From NCBI RefSeq assembly GCF_001522545.3, contig NC_031770.1:108867331-108931330 (forward strand): a stretch of 64,000 nucleotides of DNA, written 5' to 3'. Source of the DNA: Parus major (taxonomy: Eukaryota; Chordata; Aves; Passeriformes; Paridae). A program made the translations under genes and the position numbers. The stretch's first letter is position 1, and each line of letters opens with the position of its first letter. Below, piece after piece: positions 52,771-64,000 of the stretch. The notes under the pieces are model-generated. The model saw nothing but the letters and a program-made list of their open reading frames with translations. It did not search any database and was not told the DNA's origin.

Positions 52771-54021
52771 TATTAAATGATGATTAACAATGATCAAGGT
52801 AATCAAAATGGAGTTTCAGTACAGAAATTTGTGTGGAGAGTGCACACAGAAGAGATCCAAGCAGGGCTGGGAAACGGAAGCATTCTCCTAAATTCCAGTC
52901 CCCCTCTCCACTGGACTGATTAAGGTCTCTTCATTTATACCCCAAATGCTTTTAAGAGTATTTCTGGTTTATACCAGAATATACCCCAGAATACCCCAGA
53001 ATATGCCCCATTGAAGGTTTTCTCCCAAATTTTCCCTAAACCAGGACAATACCTATACACCAAGTTTATGTTTTCACTGAAGTTTTACAGATTCATCATT
53101 AACTTATAGTCAGCACTAGTTACAAGAAGGGCTTTATTAAAAATAGACTGAATCAAGTTTGGTTATTCAGGGAACTCTGACACTGCTCTTGTGGTCCCAG
53201 CATGTGAGAAAACTCAGCTTAAAGCCCCTGGAAGAAAAATGGGACCCAAAACAAACTTGTGATTGCCTTGTCAGAGAAAAAAATATACCATGATGAACCT
53301 TAATAACAAAGACCAATGTTGTCAAAATGGAACAGCAATTCTGAGAGGCATTTTTAAAGGTGAATTGTCATTATATCTTTAGAAAAGTATTCTGAAACTC
53401 CATAAACAAATCTGTTTATCAAAGTGCAGTTTTGATTTTTTTTGCATTGTAAGTTCTCTTCTGGTATCCAAATCAAATTATTAGATGTTCATTCAAAACT
53501 AGGAGTGGGAGAAAAGCTAAAATTTGGATTTTCAAATTTCTCATTTTGATAGTGGAGAACAAAATGTTTAATTTCAGAACTGTTAAAAATGATTCATTTA
53601 CACTTGCTCATTCTTATGCCTGTTAGGCAGGAAACATTGACTTTTATTGTGTTTCTGCATTTATAATATGAAAGTGATGATTATATGAAAACAATTACCT
53701 TAGGATTACAACTCTAAATTGCATGCTTATATTAATATTAATATCATGTTCTATCACTAGAATGGATATTGTCTGGAAAGCAGTAAGGATGCAGTTAACC
53801 TAAATCAAACCAGCTTGTGCCCAATTTTTTAGGCTACATCTGAATAGTTTGCCGTTACTTAACTAGTGCAGAGTAGTTTATATCCATATTAATAAATTTT
53901 AAGTGACTGAATGGGCTCTAAGTCAAGGTGATCATATTGATTCAGACTCCTGGGAATAATGTCTGGTCTTTCCTGCCCCCCAAACTGTGCCTGGAAGCTG
54001 CCTGAAATTCCTGATGTGAGC

Positions 54022-54983
54022 NNNNNNNNNNNNNNNNNNNNNNNNNNNNNNNNNNNNNNNNNNNNNNNNNNNNNNNNNNNNNNNNNNNNNNNNNNNNNNN
54101 NNNNNNNNNNNNNNNNNNNNNNNNNNNNNNNNNNNNNNNNNNNNNNNNNNNNNNNNNNNNNNNNNNNNNNNNNNNNNNNNNNNNNNNNNNNNNNNNNNNN
54201 NNNNNNNNNNNNNNNNNNNNNNNNNNNNNNNNNNNNNNNNNNNNNNNNNNNNNNNNNNNNNNNNNNNNNNNNNNNNNNNNNNNNNNNNNNNNNNNNNNNN
54301 NNNNNNNNNNNNNNNNNNNNNNNNNNNNNNNNNNNNNNNNNNNNNNNNNNNNNNNNNNNNNNNNNNNNNNNNNNNNNNNNNNNNNNNNNNNNNNNNNNNN
54401 NNNNNNNNNNNNNNNNNNNNNNNNNNNNNNNNNNNNNNNNNNNNNNNNNNNNNNNNNNNNNNNNNNNNNNNNNNNNNNNNNNNNNNNNNNNNNNNNNNNN
54501 NNNNNNNNNNNNNNNNNNNNNNNNNNNNNNNNNNNNNNNNNNNNNNNNNNNNNNNNNNNNNNNNNNNNNNNNNNNNNNNNNNNNNNNNNNNNNNNNNNNN
54601 NNNNNNNNNNNNNNNNNNNNNNNNNNNNNNNNNNNNNNNNNNNNNNNNNNNNNNNNNNNNNNNNNNNNNNNNNNNNNNNNNNNNNNNNNNNNNNNNNNNN
54701 NNNNNNNNNNNNNNNNNNNNNNNNNNNNNNNNNNNNNNNNNNNNNNNNNNNNNNNNNNNNNNNNNNNNNNNNNNNNNNNNNNNNNNNNNNNNNNNNNNNN
54801 NNNNNNNNNNNNNNNNNNNNNNNNNNNNNNNNNNNNNNNNNNNNNNNNNNNNNNNNNNNNNNNNNNNNNNNNNNNNNNNNNNNNNNNNNNNNNNNNNNNN
54901 NNNNNNNNNNNNNNNNNNNNNNNNNNNNNNNNNNNNNNNNNNNNNNNNNNNNNNNNNNNNNNNNNNNNNNNNNNNNNNNNNNN
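54022..54983. other. Assembly gap, 962 N
   Basis: Run of N whose right edge is a (GGGAA)n array, suggesting a longer GA-rich satellite that could not be assembled. Confidence 1.
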
Positions 54984-55027
54984 GGGAAGGGAAGGGAAGG
55001 GAAGGGAAGGGAAGGGAAGGGAAGGGA
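54984..55027. repeat. (GGGAA)n array at gap edge
   Basis: Nine GGGAA units emerging from the second gap, so the true array is probably longer. Confidence 0.95.
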
Positions 55028-56854
55028 GAACCTAAATCCCCTCTATTACTTGTGCTAATGTCCCTGAAGGCCGCAGTGCAGTATGTTCAGCACAAGCTGA
55101 AGGGAGAATCCAGGTAATGGTATAACTCCAGACACATCAAGAGCAATTTAGGGAGCCTGAAATGCATTTCCCCTATAGATGCAGTTTGCTGACTTTGCTA
55201 TGTCTTCTTTCATGTACCCAGAATTTTTTCTCTCCCTAAAGCATTGCCTGTGGTCATATTTTCTGAGTGCCTACTGCGAGAAAGCAAGTTAAGAGAGTGG
55301 AGAAATTAAAAAGTAAGGGGGCAGGGAGTGATACTGGAGGAAAAAAAAAAGTTATGTTCTCAAAACAGATAATGGGCCAAGTCTTAATTTTTTTTCTCTC
55401 CTCTTAAAACTGATTAACTCTCTCCTGCCATGAAATTTAAATATATCATTTGCTCTATTGCCTACATCCTATCATGGAAAAAGTGTATTTCCTCACATCA
55501 GTATAGTTTAAATATTGTTTTTTGGCTAAATCACACACAAACACTTTGTATCCACATAAGCATAGCTGAACTAAATTAAGCTAATAAAAATGGAATGTCT
55601 TAACTTCCTGACATTTTAAATATTCACTAAAACTACGACCTCCTTTATGGTACAGTTTGCCCATTCTTGATTTTGTGACTCTGTTTAGGTATATGGGGGT
55701 TGTTTGGAAATGGGAAAAATAGAGAAATAAAAAGGATATGCTTTATTCAGATACTCAAGCTAATTTCAGTATTGTCCATACCCCAGCTGAGAAAAATGAA
55801 AGATAAGCTGATATGACTGATTCCAAATTTTCAAGGAAATGAGTTCAGCAATTTTCTGTGTGTTTTATTTGGCTTCTAGGAGGAAGAAGGTTTAGAAAGG
55901 ATTGATTACTTCCAAAAGGTGGATGTGGAGATGAAGGATAACCACACATCAACAACAGCAGCTCTTGAGACTTCTTAGCCTCCCCTTTTATTCCAAGGGA
56001 CAAATCATCCAGTGGTATCTGCATAAAGTGGATAAATCATCCAGTGATCATGCAAAAAGTCTTCAGCTTAATGCTCTATCACCTAATTCCTGCTTTTCCT
56101 GTCAGTCATGGAATGCTGTGAAGTTGGCACTCAGTATTTCTGTTCAAAGAGATTTTGGTCCTAAGACAAGGAGGCAAACACAGGGACAATCCAAGCTCAT
56201 CTGGTGGGGCAGTACAAGTTGATCAGAGATTTGAGCTCCCTGTCTTAGGGAGCCAAGAACTTCTGAAGTTCACTCAGCCTGAGCTGAGTACCCACATCAG
56301 ATCAAAATAAAGATTAAAGGACAGTGGAATGAGAAAAAAAGGCTTCAAAAAATGTTCTTCATTCTTAACCTGGGAGGTTTGATTGTTGTTTCAGCTCCAG
56401 AGGGTTTGGGGTCTGTAGAACAGTTCTGAAGAGGGGATGCTAAAGCTATATCCCACCTCACATTTGTGGGGTCCTTGTTGGCATCATGTACCTGGATTTC
56501 TTAAGGGAAAAAAACCAGTGCAGGGAAAGTACAGGCAGAAAAAAGGGCAGAAAAAAGAAAATAAGGAAAAGGCAGTACAGAATTACAGAATGGATTGAAA
56601 ACAAAATTAATCTTGGATACAAGAGTTCTCCTCAGTAACAGGAGATAGTAAAATAGTAATGCAGCAAACTCTTGGAAGGGCTCCACTTTCCAGGGAGCCC
56701 TTAGGCTGTGAGAGGCTTGGTCTGGGAAAAACTGGACATGACCCATCAATGTGAGGGTTCACCAGCTGGGGTTCCTGACATCAAAAACTGATCACTAAAT
56801 GGGTACCAGAGACAAGTGAGTGACATTTGAGCCCATTTTCTTTCACAATTAGAC

Positions 56855-57436
56855 AAAATCAGTGTCTTCAGTTTTGGGCCCATCACTAAAACGGTGCTGG
56901 AATGGTTCCAGAGTAAGGAAATGAAGTGAAGGGTGTTGAGAACCTGTCCTGTGAGGAATGACTGAGGCACCTGGGGGTGTTAAATGTGACAAACATTTTG
57001 GACATGTCCATAAGGGTTCAACACATCTGGCTGAGCTTTCCTGCCTTGTTAAAAGTTGCTCTAGGTATCTTTCTTGCTGTTGGGTTTGGTGATGCTCTTC
57101 CCTGAAGAAAGCACTGGTGGGTTTAGGAAAATATAAGATAATGGGGAGAGAATTTTGTATCAAGGGTTTTAAACTGAAAAAAAGACAGATTTTGACTAGA
57201 TATAATGAGGGAATTTTTCAGTGAGGATGGTGGAACACTGGTGCAGGTGGCCTGGAGAGGTGATGGATGCCTCATTTCTGGAAGCATTCAAGGTCAGGTT
57301 GGATGGGGCTTGGAGCAGCCTGATGTAGTTGAAGATGTCCCAGCTCATGGGAGGTGCTTGAACTAGCTGCCCTTTAAAGTCCCTCTCCAATCCAAATTAT
57401 TCTGTCATCCTACAATTGTATGATTCTATGAAAAAC
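56855..57436 (+). mobile_element. CR1 LINE 3' end, interrupted
   Basis: Two segments, about 56855-57000 (GTTTTGGGCCCATCACTAAA…GTGAGGAATGACTGAGGCAC) and 57155-57436 (GGTTTTAAACTG…TTGGATGGGGCTTGGAGCAG…AATTATTCTGTCATCC…ATGATTCTATG). They are separated by about 155 bases I cannot align to CR1. Probably one copy with a diverged or replaced middle. Confidence 0.75.
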
Positions 57437-58414
57437 CCTGGTTATGTCTGGAGATGTAGCAGGAAACACAGATTTACCAACAAGCATTATGGAAAGTTGT
57501 ATTTTTAAGAGAAGAGTCTTGGTATTATTCACAAAGAAAAGGTTTTAAAGTGCTCACCAAAGCAATGATTTTGTAAATCCATTAGTAGGCTGGCAGTAAA
57601 TTTTTAAATACCTGCAATGCAAATTAAAAGCTTTATAATTAAAAATAAGCTTTTCAATAAAAAAATACTGATTTCTGAAATACACGTGAAAACATACAAA
57701 GAAAAATATCGGGAGAAAAAAAGAGCTGGTTTGGAGGAAAAGGTACCAAACACACTCAGAAACCCTGGATTTTGCCAGAACTGGGAAATCTGCCTTTCCA
57801 TGAGCTCAGCGAGCAGCAGAGGGCGCTGGGATAAACAGATTTCTTCTAAACTCCAGCCAACAATACGGATTTGCTGGGAGCTGGATACTGAGGGAGATAG
57901 ACTTTTATTTCTAGAGATCCGTGCTAGATTTAAAAGGCAGAGCAAGATTTAAAGCCCATTTCTGAAACAGTGCTTTGATTAGGGGCGGGCTAAATTCAAA
58001 ACAAAACAAAATTTAAAAAAAACAAAAATAACAATAATTCTGGAAAAAGCATATGAAATAAAGGTAGCATAATTTATTGAATTCAAATTAATTTTTTTTC
58101 GAGTTTTCAACAAAGTAACCATCCTGTTATTGTAGGTTGTCTCCCTTCCAGGCCTATTAACAGATATTTATTTCTTTGGGATAATTAGATATTCATTTTA
58201 GTCTGTATTCTCACTATTCTACAGTAAGTAACACTCACAGCATTGGAGTGTAAAGGATTTATTTGGATTTTAAGGTAGAGATTCAAGCACCGAATGGTCT
58301 GTTAATCAAAAAATAAATGCAAATAAGAACCTGCAACTTTATCCTTAAGAGGAAAAAAATCATATCAGCATCATTTCTAGCAGAGGAAATATTTGGGTGT
58401 TTGCAACTCCCTGA

Positions 58415-58877
58415 TATGGACCTGGACCTCTTGGAGCAAGTACAGAGTAGAACACAAAGATGCTCTAAGGACTGGAGCAGGCAGGCTGAGAGAATTGGTG
58501 TTGTTCAGCCTGGAGAAGAGAAGGATCCAGGGAGAGCTCAGAGCCCCTTCCAGGGCCTAAAGGGGCTCCAGGAGAGCTGGAGAGGGACTGGAGACAAGGG
58601 ATGGAGGAACAGGACACAGGGAATGGCTTCAAACTGCAAGAGAGAAGAGTTAGAATGGATATGAAGAAGAAATTCATCCCTGTGAGGATGGAGAGGCCTT
58701 GGCACAGGTTGCCCAGAGAAGCTGCGGCTTCCCCATTTCTGGGAAGTGTCCAAGGCCAGGCTGGACGGGGTTTGGCACAGCCTGGGCTATGGAAAGTGTC
58801 CCTGCCCATGGCAGGGGGGGTTGGAAGGAGACGATGTGTCAGCTCGGTGCCAATCCGAGCCGTGCCAGGCTCCGAGG
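58415..58877 (+). mobile_element. CR1 LINE 3' end with CpG-rich tail
   Basis: TTGTTCAGCCTGGAGAAGAG…GGAATGGCTTCAAACTGCAA…GAGGCCTTGGCACAGGTTGC…GTGTCCCTGCCCATGGCAGG. The terminal CCAATCCGAGCCGTGCCAGG stretch aligns to the consensus CCAACCCAAACCATTCCATG with differences mostly toward G or C. It runs directly into a CpG-dense block. Confidence 0.8.
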
Positions 58878-59000
58878 GAAGCTGCGGGAAGCGAGTCCCC
58901 GTCAGAGGGCGCCGCCGCCCCGCTCATCGCGCTGCGAGCGCCGCGGGCAGCGCCGGGCGGAGCGGCCCTTCCTCCGCCAGGGCAGGGCTGCGAGGAAAGG
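58878..59000. promoter_or_regulatory. Short CpG-dense block upstream of TFAP2B
   Basis: CGCCGCCGCCCCGCTCATCG followed by many further CG dinucleotides in about 120 bases, including GCCGCGGGC (58940-58948), which fits GCC-N3-GGC. Could be a small CpG island or distal promoter, or a local GC-conversion patch. It lies about 2.8 kb from the first coding exon. Confidence 0.4.
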
Positions 59001-59479
59001 TATCCTTAAAAATAATACATACACACATATATATATAAAATTATAAGCTGTTCCTTTGCCATCGCAGCTGCCAGCTGCAGCGCCCGTGCCCAGCTCACCG
59101 CTGGAAAAAAAAACAAACGGTGTTTTCCTTGGAAGAGGTTGGAAAAGCGCGACCCAAACTGCCGGGAAACGACTCGTTCTCCCCTTTTGGTTTTATTTTT
59201 TTTCGTTTTTAGTTTTGAAAGTACGGGTTGTAGTGGTCAGTTTGGGATACGTGTGTGGCTTTTTGGACGCAGGGTTCAGCGCATGTTTGAGGGATAAATC
59301 GGTGTAAGGGTTGCTGCGTGGAATTGCTGAATTAGACTGGAGGCAGCTGAGGGGGTGGTGGCATAAAAGGGCAAAAATCAAACGCGAAGAACCTTACTTT
59401 TCCAAATGAGCACTTGTTCTTTTGTCATGTTTTGCAAGTGCAAGAGAAATGTAATAATAGTGGGGTATAAAAGTCAGAA

Positions 59480-59760
59480 TTTACCGTCTATATCAATTTG
59501 TTAGCAAGAAGCCAGTGGACGCCAAGTCTATTTTAGAGTCTTCGTTTTTTCACTCCCCTCCTCTCCCCTCCCCCAGCTCGCAGAGCATATTTAATTCCGA
59601 GTGCCACGGAATTGTGAAGCATTAGCCGTCACGAAGCTCATTCACTCTGCCCTGTGCCAGCCTTCATGACTCAAAGACTTTCACAAAAGTGATGGCAAGC
59701 TGTCCCTTTATGAGCTTGGTATTTTTCTAAGAGGGTCATTCAGATCTATGGGTGCGTAAG
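59480..59760. promoter_or_regulatory. Candidate conserved element in the TFAP2B 5' flank
   Basis: Repeat-free, moderately GC sequence with TATTTAATTCCGAGTGCCAC and TGACTCAAAGACTTTCACAA motifs, in the stretch where CR1 copies stop. The look and position suggest conserved regulatory DNA; no alignment was made. Confidence 0.25.
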
Positions 59761-60237
59761 GGTGGCTGCATGGGTATCTCCGCACATCCCCATGCAAACA
59801 GCTCACATCCTTTCTCCTTTTACAGCATTTTTTACCCTATTGCCTCAGCTGAAATGATCTGTCCAACCCACTCAGAGATGTGCCCTTTTTCTGCTCCTCC
59901 TCAGTGCAGCACTGGCTGTGCTGAGAAAAAGAAAAAAAAAGAAAAAAGCTTTTTATCTGCTTTAACAACTTCTAACAAGACCGTTGTCCAGCTCCTGCTG
60001 TAATATCTGGCCATTATTTACCCCTTGTCTTTTGTGGGTTGAGGCTTTAAAAGAAGATGCACACTGAAATGGGGAGGGGTGGCAGGGTGGTGTAGAGGCT
60101 GGGGGGGGAAAGGATGAATTTATACTTTCTGCCTTAATTTGAGGCCAAAGTGAACAGAAAAAGCAAAGCCCACCCTTCCCACCAGCCAACCACACACCAG
60201 CAAATGTGTCTCCTGATGAAGTTCTCCTCATTTCCGA

Positions 60238-60256
60238 GATTATATATATATATATA
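60238..60256. repeat. (TA)n run
   Basis: TATATATATATATATA in the TFAP2B upstream region. It need not be a TATA box. Confidence 0.7.
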
Positions 60257-61073
60257 AAAGCATCTTTACCTGTAGGACCTTTGAAAGTACAAAGGACACC
60301 GTGCACTTTCCCATAGGATCCCGTGCAGAATAACAAAGATTTGTAGGAACCTTATAGGCAGAGCTTGAAATTTCCAGAGACAGGACCTTGAATTTAGGAA
60401 CACCTTCTTTCTCTCTTCTCTCTGCCTCTGTGCCTCATTTTTTTCCCCCCCATTTTTTCCCCTCCTGGTGCACCAGCCTACTGCAAAGCTCGATTGTTTC
60501 CTTTCAAAGGCAGAGATGGGCTCTGCTGCCGGTGCTGTGCAACGTGTTAAAAAAATCGGACAATGAGAAGGAAGGTTTGCCTGGGGAAAAAAAAAAAATA
60601 AAGGTTAAAACTGGTCTAACTCCTCCTCTCCCCTTCCAAACCGAGGGCTACCCGGGAAATGCACAAACCCAACTCTATTTTCAATCATTTTCTGAGAGTA
60701 GCAAACGCTATTTAAATGAGTGCACAGAAGGGTTTGCTAAACTCCTTTTTTATTTTTCTTTTATTTTTCCCCCATATAAAGTATTTCTAAGTTATAAAAT
60801 ATACAGTACAAGCCTGAAGTCTAAGGCTTTCCAGTGGAAATCATTGATCTAAATTTACTCCTTTTAGATTTGCTTGAATGTGCTTTGATGAGACGCTGTT
60901 TTGGTGTTTAACTGCATATGAGAGGATAATTTCTGGACATGTAAATAAAAGCATATTGCATGTGGGGAAAAGCATCATATCTCGTTGTAAATGATGAATC
61001 ACTTAGTGCAGAGGCAACTTATCCTTCATTTTATCATAGGGAGGATCTAAAATATATTAATTTAATTTCATAT

Positions 61074-61140
61074 GTCTATCTATCTATATCTATATCTATC
61101 TATCTATCTATCTATCTATCCATGCATCCATCCAACCATC
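61074..61140. repeat. (CTAT)n/(ATCC)n microsatellite
   Basis: CTAT units passing into CATC/CATG units about 500 bases upstream of the TFAP2B first exon. Confidence 0.9.
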
Positions 61141-61628
61141 TACTAAAATATCAGATATATGCAATGCATAATAAGTGTATTTAATCCCTCTATACCGACT
61201 CAAATATGTGTAAATGCATAACTAGATTCACAAATATGCATTTAAATACACTCCTATATAAACTGACCAGGTTTGCATGCACATGTGCCTATGTAACATG
61301 CAGTCTCCATGTGCCCACATGTGGAAGAATATATATAATTTACATATCTAAATGTGGCAACTAATATGTCTATACATGGGGAAAAGTTGCCTTTTCGGTG
61401 ATAAATGTGTGTATAGGTGCCTGTAGGTGTAAATCTGTGAAAGTGCAGCTGTGTGTGTGTATGTATTTTAAATGTCTGCATATAAGTGTCTATATGTGTG
61501 TATATGTCTATATCTAGTCACATATATGTCTGTAGCTATATGTAACTATGTAACAGATAATGTTTTTTACTATCCGATTGAGGTAGGCTTCTGCAGCCTA
61601 TTGTTTCAGACAACAGATATAAGTTGCG

Positions 61629-61824
<196 letters not shown>

Positions 61825-62904
61825 TAATATGCATATTAGTAAGAGAGTATATGTATATTTAAATATACATCTAGCATATAGATACAGGCATGGCTTTATA
61901 ATACATATATAGCTCTACATATACATCCAGGCAGAAATAGAGACATACACCAGCACACACGAATATAGAGATGGGAAACTGAGACTAAATGCTTAAATGC
62001 TTATTTATTTGCATGTTTGTATTTAGTATGCCAAGTCCTGAACTTTTTATTTTTTTTTTTCATGGAAAAGCTGTTTGATGCGATTTAAAACATCAAAGAA
62101 ATGATCTGGGGATTGGAATGAGGCAACTTAAAGGCAAGAGTTTGAGTGTTTAGACCTCCAATTATATATAATTCGATTAAATATGGACAAATGTTGAGGA
62201 AAATTTTAAAAGGAGAGAAAAAATAGAAAAGAAACACAATCCGGTATTCAGTGACTGGATGTTTTTCTTTCTTTTATTTTTTATTTTTCAATTCCAAGCT
62301 CAGCTCAACCTGAATATGGATTTTATTTTTTTCTTTTTCTGCTTTTCACAATCGGATACGTTTTCTACGAGTTTTTAATACCTCTACATCAACAGATAAG
62401 CTGTGCATGTGTACATATACCGGCATTAATTAAGCGGCACGTACATTCTTGTGCGTGTGTGAGTTCACACACCCGAACCGATACAGTCAAAGGCAGCTCC
62501 GCATAGTCCGCGGGCACGAAAAGTTGTGAGCTTTATCCAGACCTTATTTTCGAGGTCAAAAAGCAAACCAAGGGGGGAGGAAAAAAAAAAAATCACAGCT
62601 CAAACGCTGCGAAACCTTTCTTAATTTTGCACGGTTTCCTGAGCCGGATCTTTCCCAAACGGGCTCCGCCAGTGTATTCCTTGTAAGTTAAACCAGCGCG
62701 GGGCATTTTCTCAGAAACGACGGCGGGGGAAAAAAAGAAAAGAAAGGAACAGGAAAGATGAGTGAGGAATGGAGCTCCACAAAATCACTTTTTTTTTTCT
62801 ATTGTTTTTGTTTTTTAATTACGTGGGATTAATTGCAGCGCGATCGTGGGGGTTTTTCAGAGGGGCTCAATCCGCCACCTCCAGCGCTGGAGCTGCTCCG
62901 TGGG

Positions 62905-63335
62905 GAGGCGGCCGGGCAGGGACCGGGGACCGGGAAGGAGCCGGGGACAAGGAAGGGACAGGGGACAGAACAAGGGACAAGGGCCGGGGACGGACTGTGA
63001 GCTGAGCAGGGACCGGGGACCGAGCAGGGGCTGGGCAGGGAGCTGGCAGGGGCTGGGGATGGAGCAGGGACCAGCGACAGGGCAGGGACCGGGGTGTGAA
63101 CCGAGGCCGGGAAAGGACTGGGCACCGAGCAGGGCCAGGAGACAGAGCAGAGAAGCGGACAGGAACCGGGCTGGGACCGGGCATGGACCGGGGACCGGGC
63201 AAGGACCGGGCAGGGGCCGGGCAGGGGCTGGGCACCAAGGAGAGAGGGGATACCGAGCCAGGGGCTGGCTGCTGGGCAGGGACCGGGGATCGGGCAGGGG
63301 ACGGGCAGGGCTGGGGATCGGGAAGCGGCCGGAGC
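62905..63335. repeat. Degenerate GC-rich minisatellite in TFAP2B intron 1
   Basis: Irregular tandem copies of a roughly 6-12 base unit like GGGACCGGGCAG, with many GGGG/GGG runs. Open frames of about 200-270 codons in several frames on both strands are low-complexity Gly/Arg/Pro/Ser products of the repeat, not genes. Confidence 0.85.
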
Positions 63336-63624
63336 CCCCCGGGAAGCGCCGTCGGGGCCGCCCCGTCCCCAGCCCCGTCGATCCGCCCGCAGCCCTCCCC
63401 TCCGGCAGAGCCTTGGCACTTACAGAGGGAAAACTCCCGGGAAAAGCGTGGAAAGGGACCGAGGGAAGGTACAGCTCCGGCTGCCCCCGGCCGGAGACAG
63501 GACGGGATGGAGGGGAGCGAGGAGGGGAGCCGCTCGGGAGAAATGTCTCCTGTCCCTAAAGCTGCCGTCAGGCTAATTACCATGGGCAAAATCCGTCTGC
63601 AGAACGAGCAGAATGGTCACACAC

Positions 63625-63688
63625 GTGTGTATGAGTGTGTGTGTGTGAGTGTGTGTGAGTGTGAGTGTGTGTGTGTGTGTGAGAGAGT
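63625..63688. repeat. (TG)n microsatellite
   Basis: Interrupted TG/GAGTG run ending in GAGAGAGTGT, inside the GC-rich part of TFAP2B intron 1. Confidence 0.9.
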
Positions 63689-64000
63689 GTCCCCGAGTGT
63701 CCCCGCGTGTCCCCAGCCCGCCGAGCCCTCGCTGCTTTTCCCTCCCCATCTCCCGGCGCAGCCCGGCCATTGTCTCTGCCCGCAGCAGCAGGCGACAAAA
63801 CATCTCCCCTCCCTGGCTGCCGAGCTCGGGGATGAGGGCTTTTTTCCCACCCTGCTTTTGATGGGGGCTTTTAAGGCGCTGTGGATTTACGGACACTCGC
63901 GTTCGTAGATTGCCGTGGGAGAGAAGAGCTGGGGGAGCAGTTGGGTGGGATTTGGCTGCGGGCAGGGTGTATCCTAACTTGGGGATGCGCTCCAGGGAAT

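Larger units (their letters stand above)
39326..61628. other. TFAP2D-TFAP2B intergenic region
   Basis: No gene recognised on either strand. It holds five CR1 loci on the + strand (46.0, 51.5, 52.6, 56.9-57.4 and 58.4 kb), a 74-bp inverted repeat pair (44.4/45.9 kb), an (AAAAT)n array (48.8 kb), an assembly gap (54.0-55.0 kb) and a short CpG-dense block (58.9 kb). From about 59.0 kb onward CR1 is absent and the DNA looks unique, as expected of the 5' flank and promoter region of TFAP2B. Confidence 0.7.

Noticed and set aside
53959..55035. 358-codon open frame across the second gap
   Set aside because: Artefact of N bases followed by the GGGAA repeat.
58317..59046. Overlapping 114-145-codon frames at 58.3-59.0 kb
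   Set aside because: CR1 3' UTR plus CpG-rich DNA; no start context, splice sites or family motif supporting a gene.
62829..63908. Open frames of 196-270 codons on both strands near the window end
   Set aside because: They overlie a GC-rich minisatellite; the translations are low-complexity Gly/Arg/Pro/Ser repeats in several frames at once, and no known domain is seen.

Overview
This window is vertebrate nuclear DNA, almost certainly from a bird and probably a songbird. Its interspersed repeats are nearly all copies of the CR1 LINE with the avian 3' tail (…CCTTCCAACCCAAACCATTC…TATGATTCTATG), its introns are compact, and it has two internal assembly gaps (7233-8085 and 54022-54983). Nothing bacterial or viral was recognised. 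Bird is inferred from CR1; songbird is a weaker inference from the CR1 subtype wording.

The window spans two neighbouring AP-2 transcription factor genes, both on the + strand. TFAP2D (AP-2 delta) occupies the left part. Five coding exons (9266-9431, 12106-12224, 19556-19697, 25449-25562, 38452-38671) have correct AG/GT borders and matching phases. They join into about 252 codons ending at TAG 38669-38671, covering the whole conserved DNA-binding and helix-span-helix dimerisation region. The N-terminal transactivation exons are not visible and should lie upstream of base 1, or partly in the first gap. A candidate 3' UTR follows to about 39.3 kb. About 22 kb of intergenic DNA with CR1 copies, a few simple repeats and no gene then leads to the first coding exon of TFAP2B (AP-2 beta) at 61735-61815. 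The rest of TFAP2B lies beyond base 64000. The tail of the window is its GC-rich intron 1, with a degenerate GC minisatellite and a TG repeat.

The two genes are tandem paralogues, adjacent in other vertebrates as well. They encode nuclear proteins that dimerise through the same C-terminal fold and bind GCC-N3-GGC-type sites. The DNA between and inside them is where shared or autoregulatory elements would be expected, but I can only point to candidates.

No clearly new biological system is visible. The observations most worth checking are: a 74-bp near-perfect inverted repeat whose right arm abuts the 5' end of a truncated CR1 (44387-45972); a 40-codon upstream ORF in strong Kozak context that overlaps the TFAP2B start codon; a folded-back CR1 tail at 27946-28052; and a CR1 tail next to a CpG-dense block at 58.85-59.0 kb whose differences from the consensus are mostly A-to-G and T-to-C.
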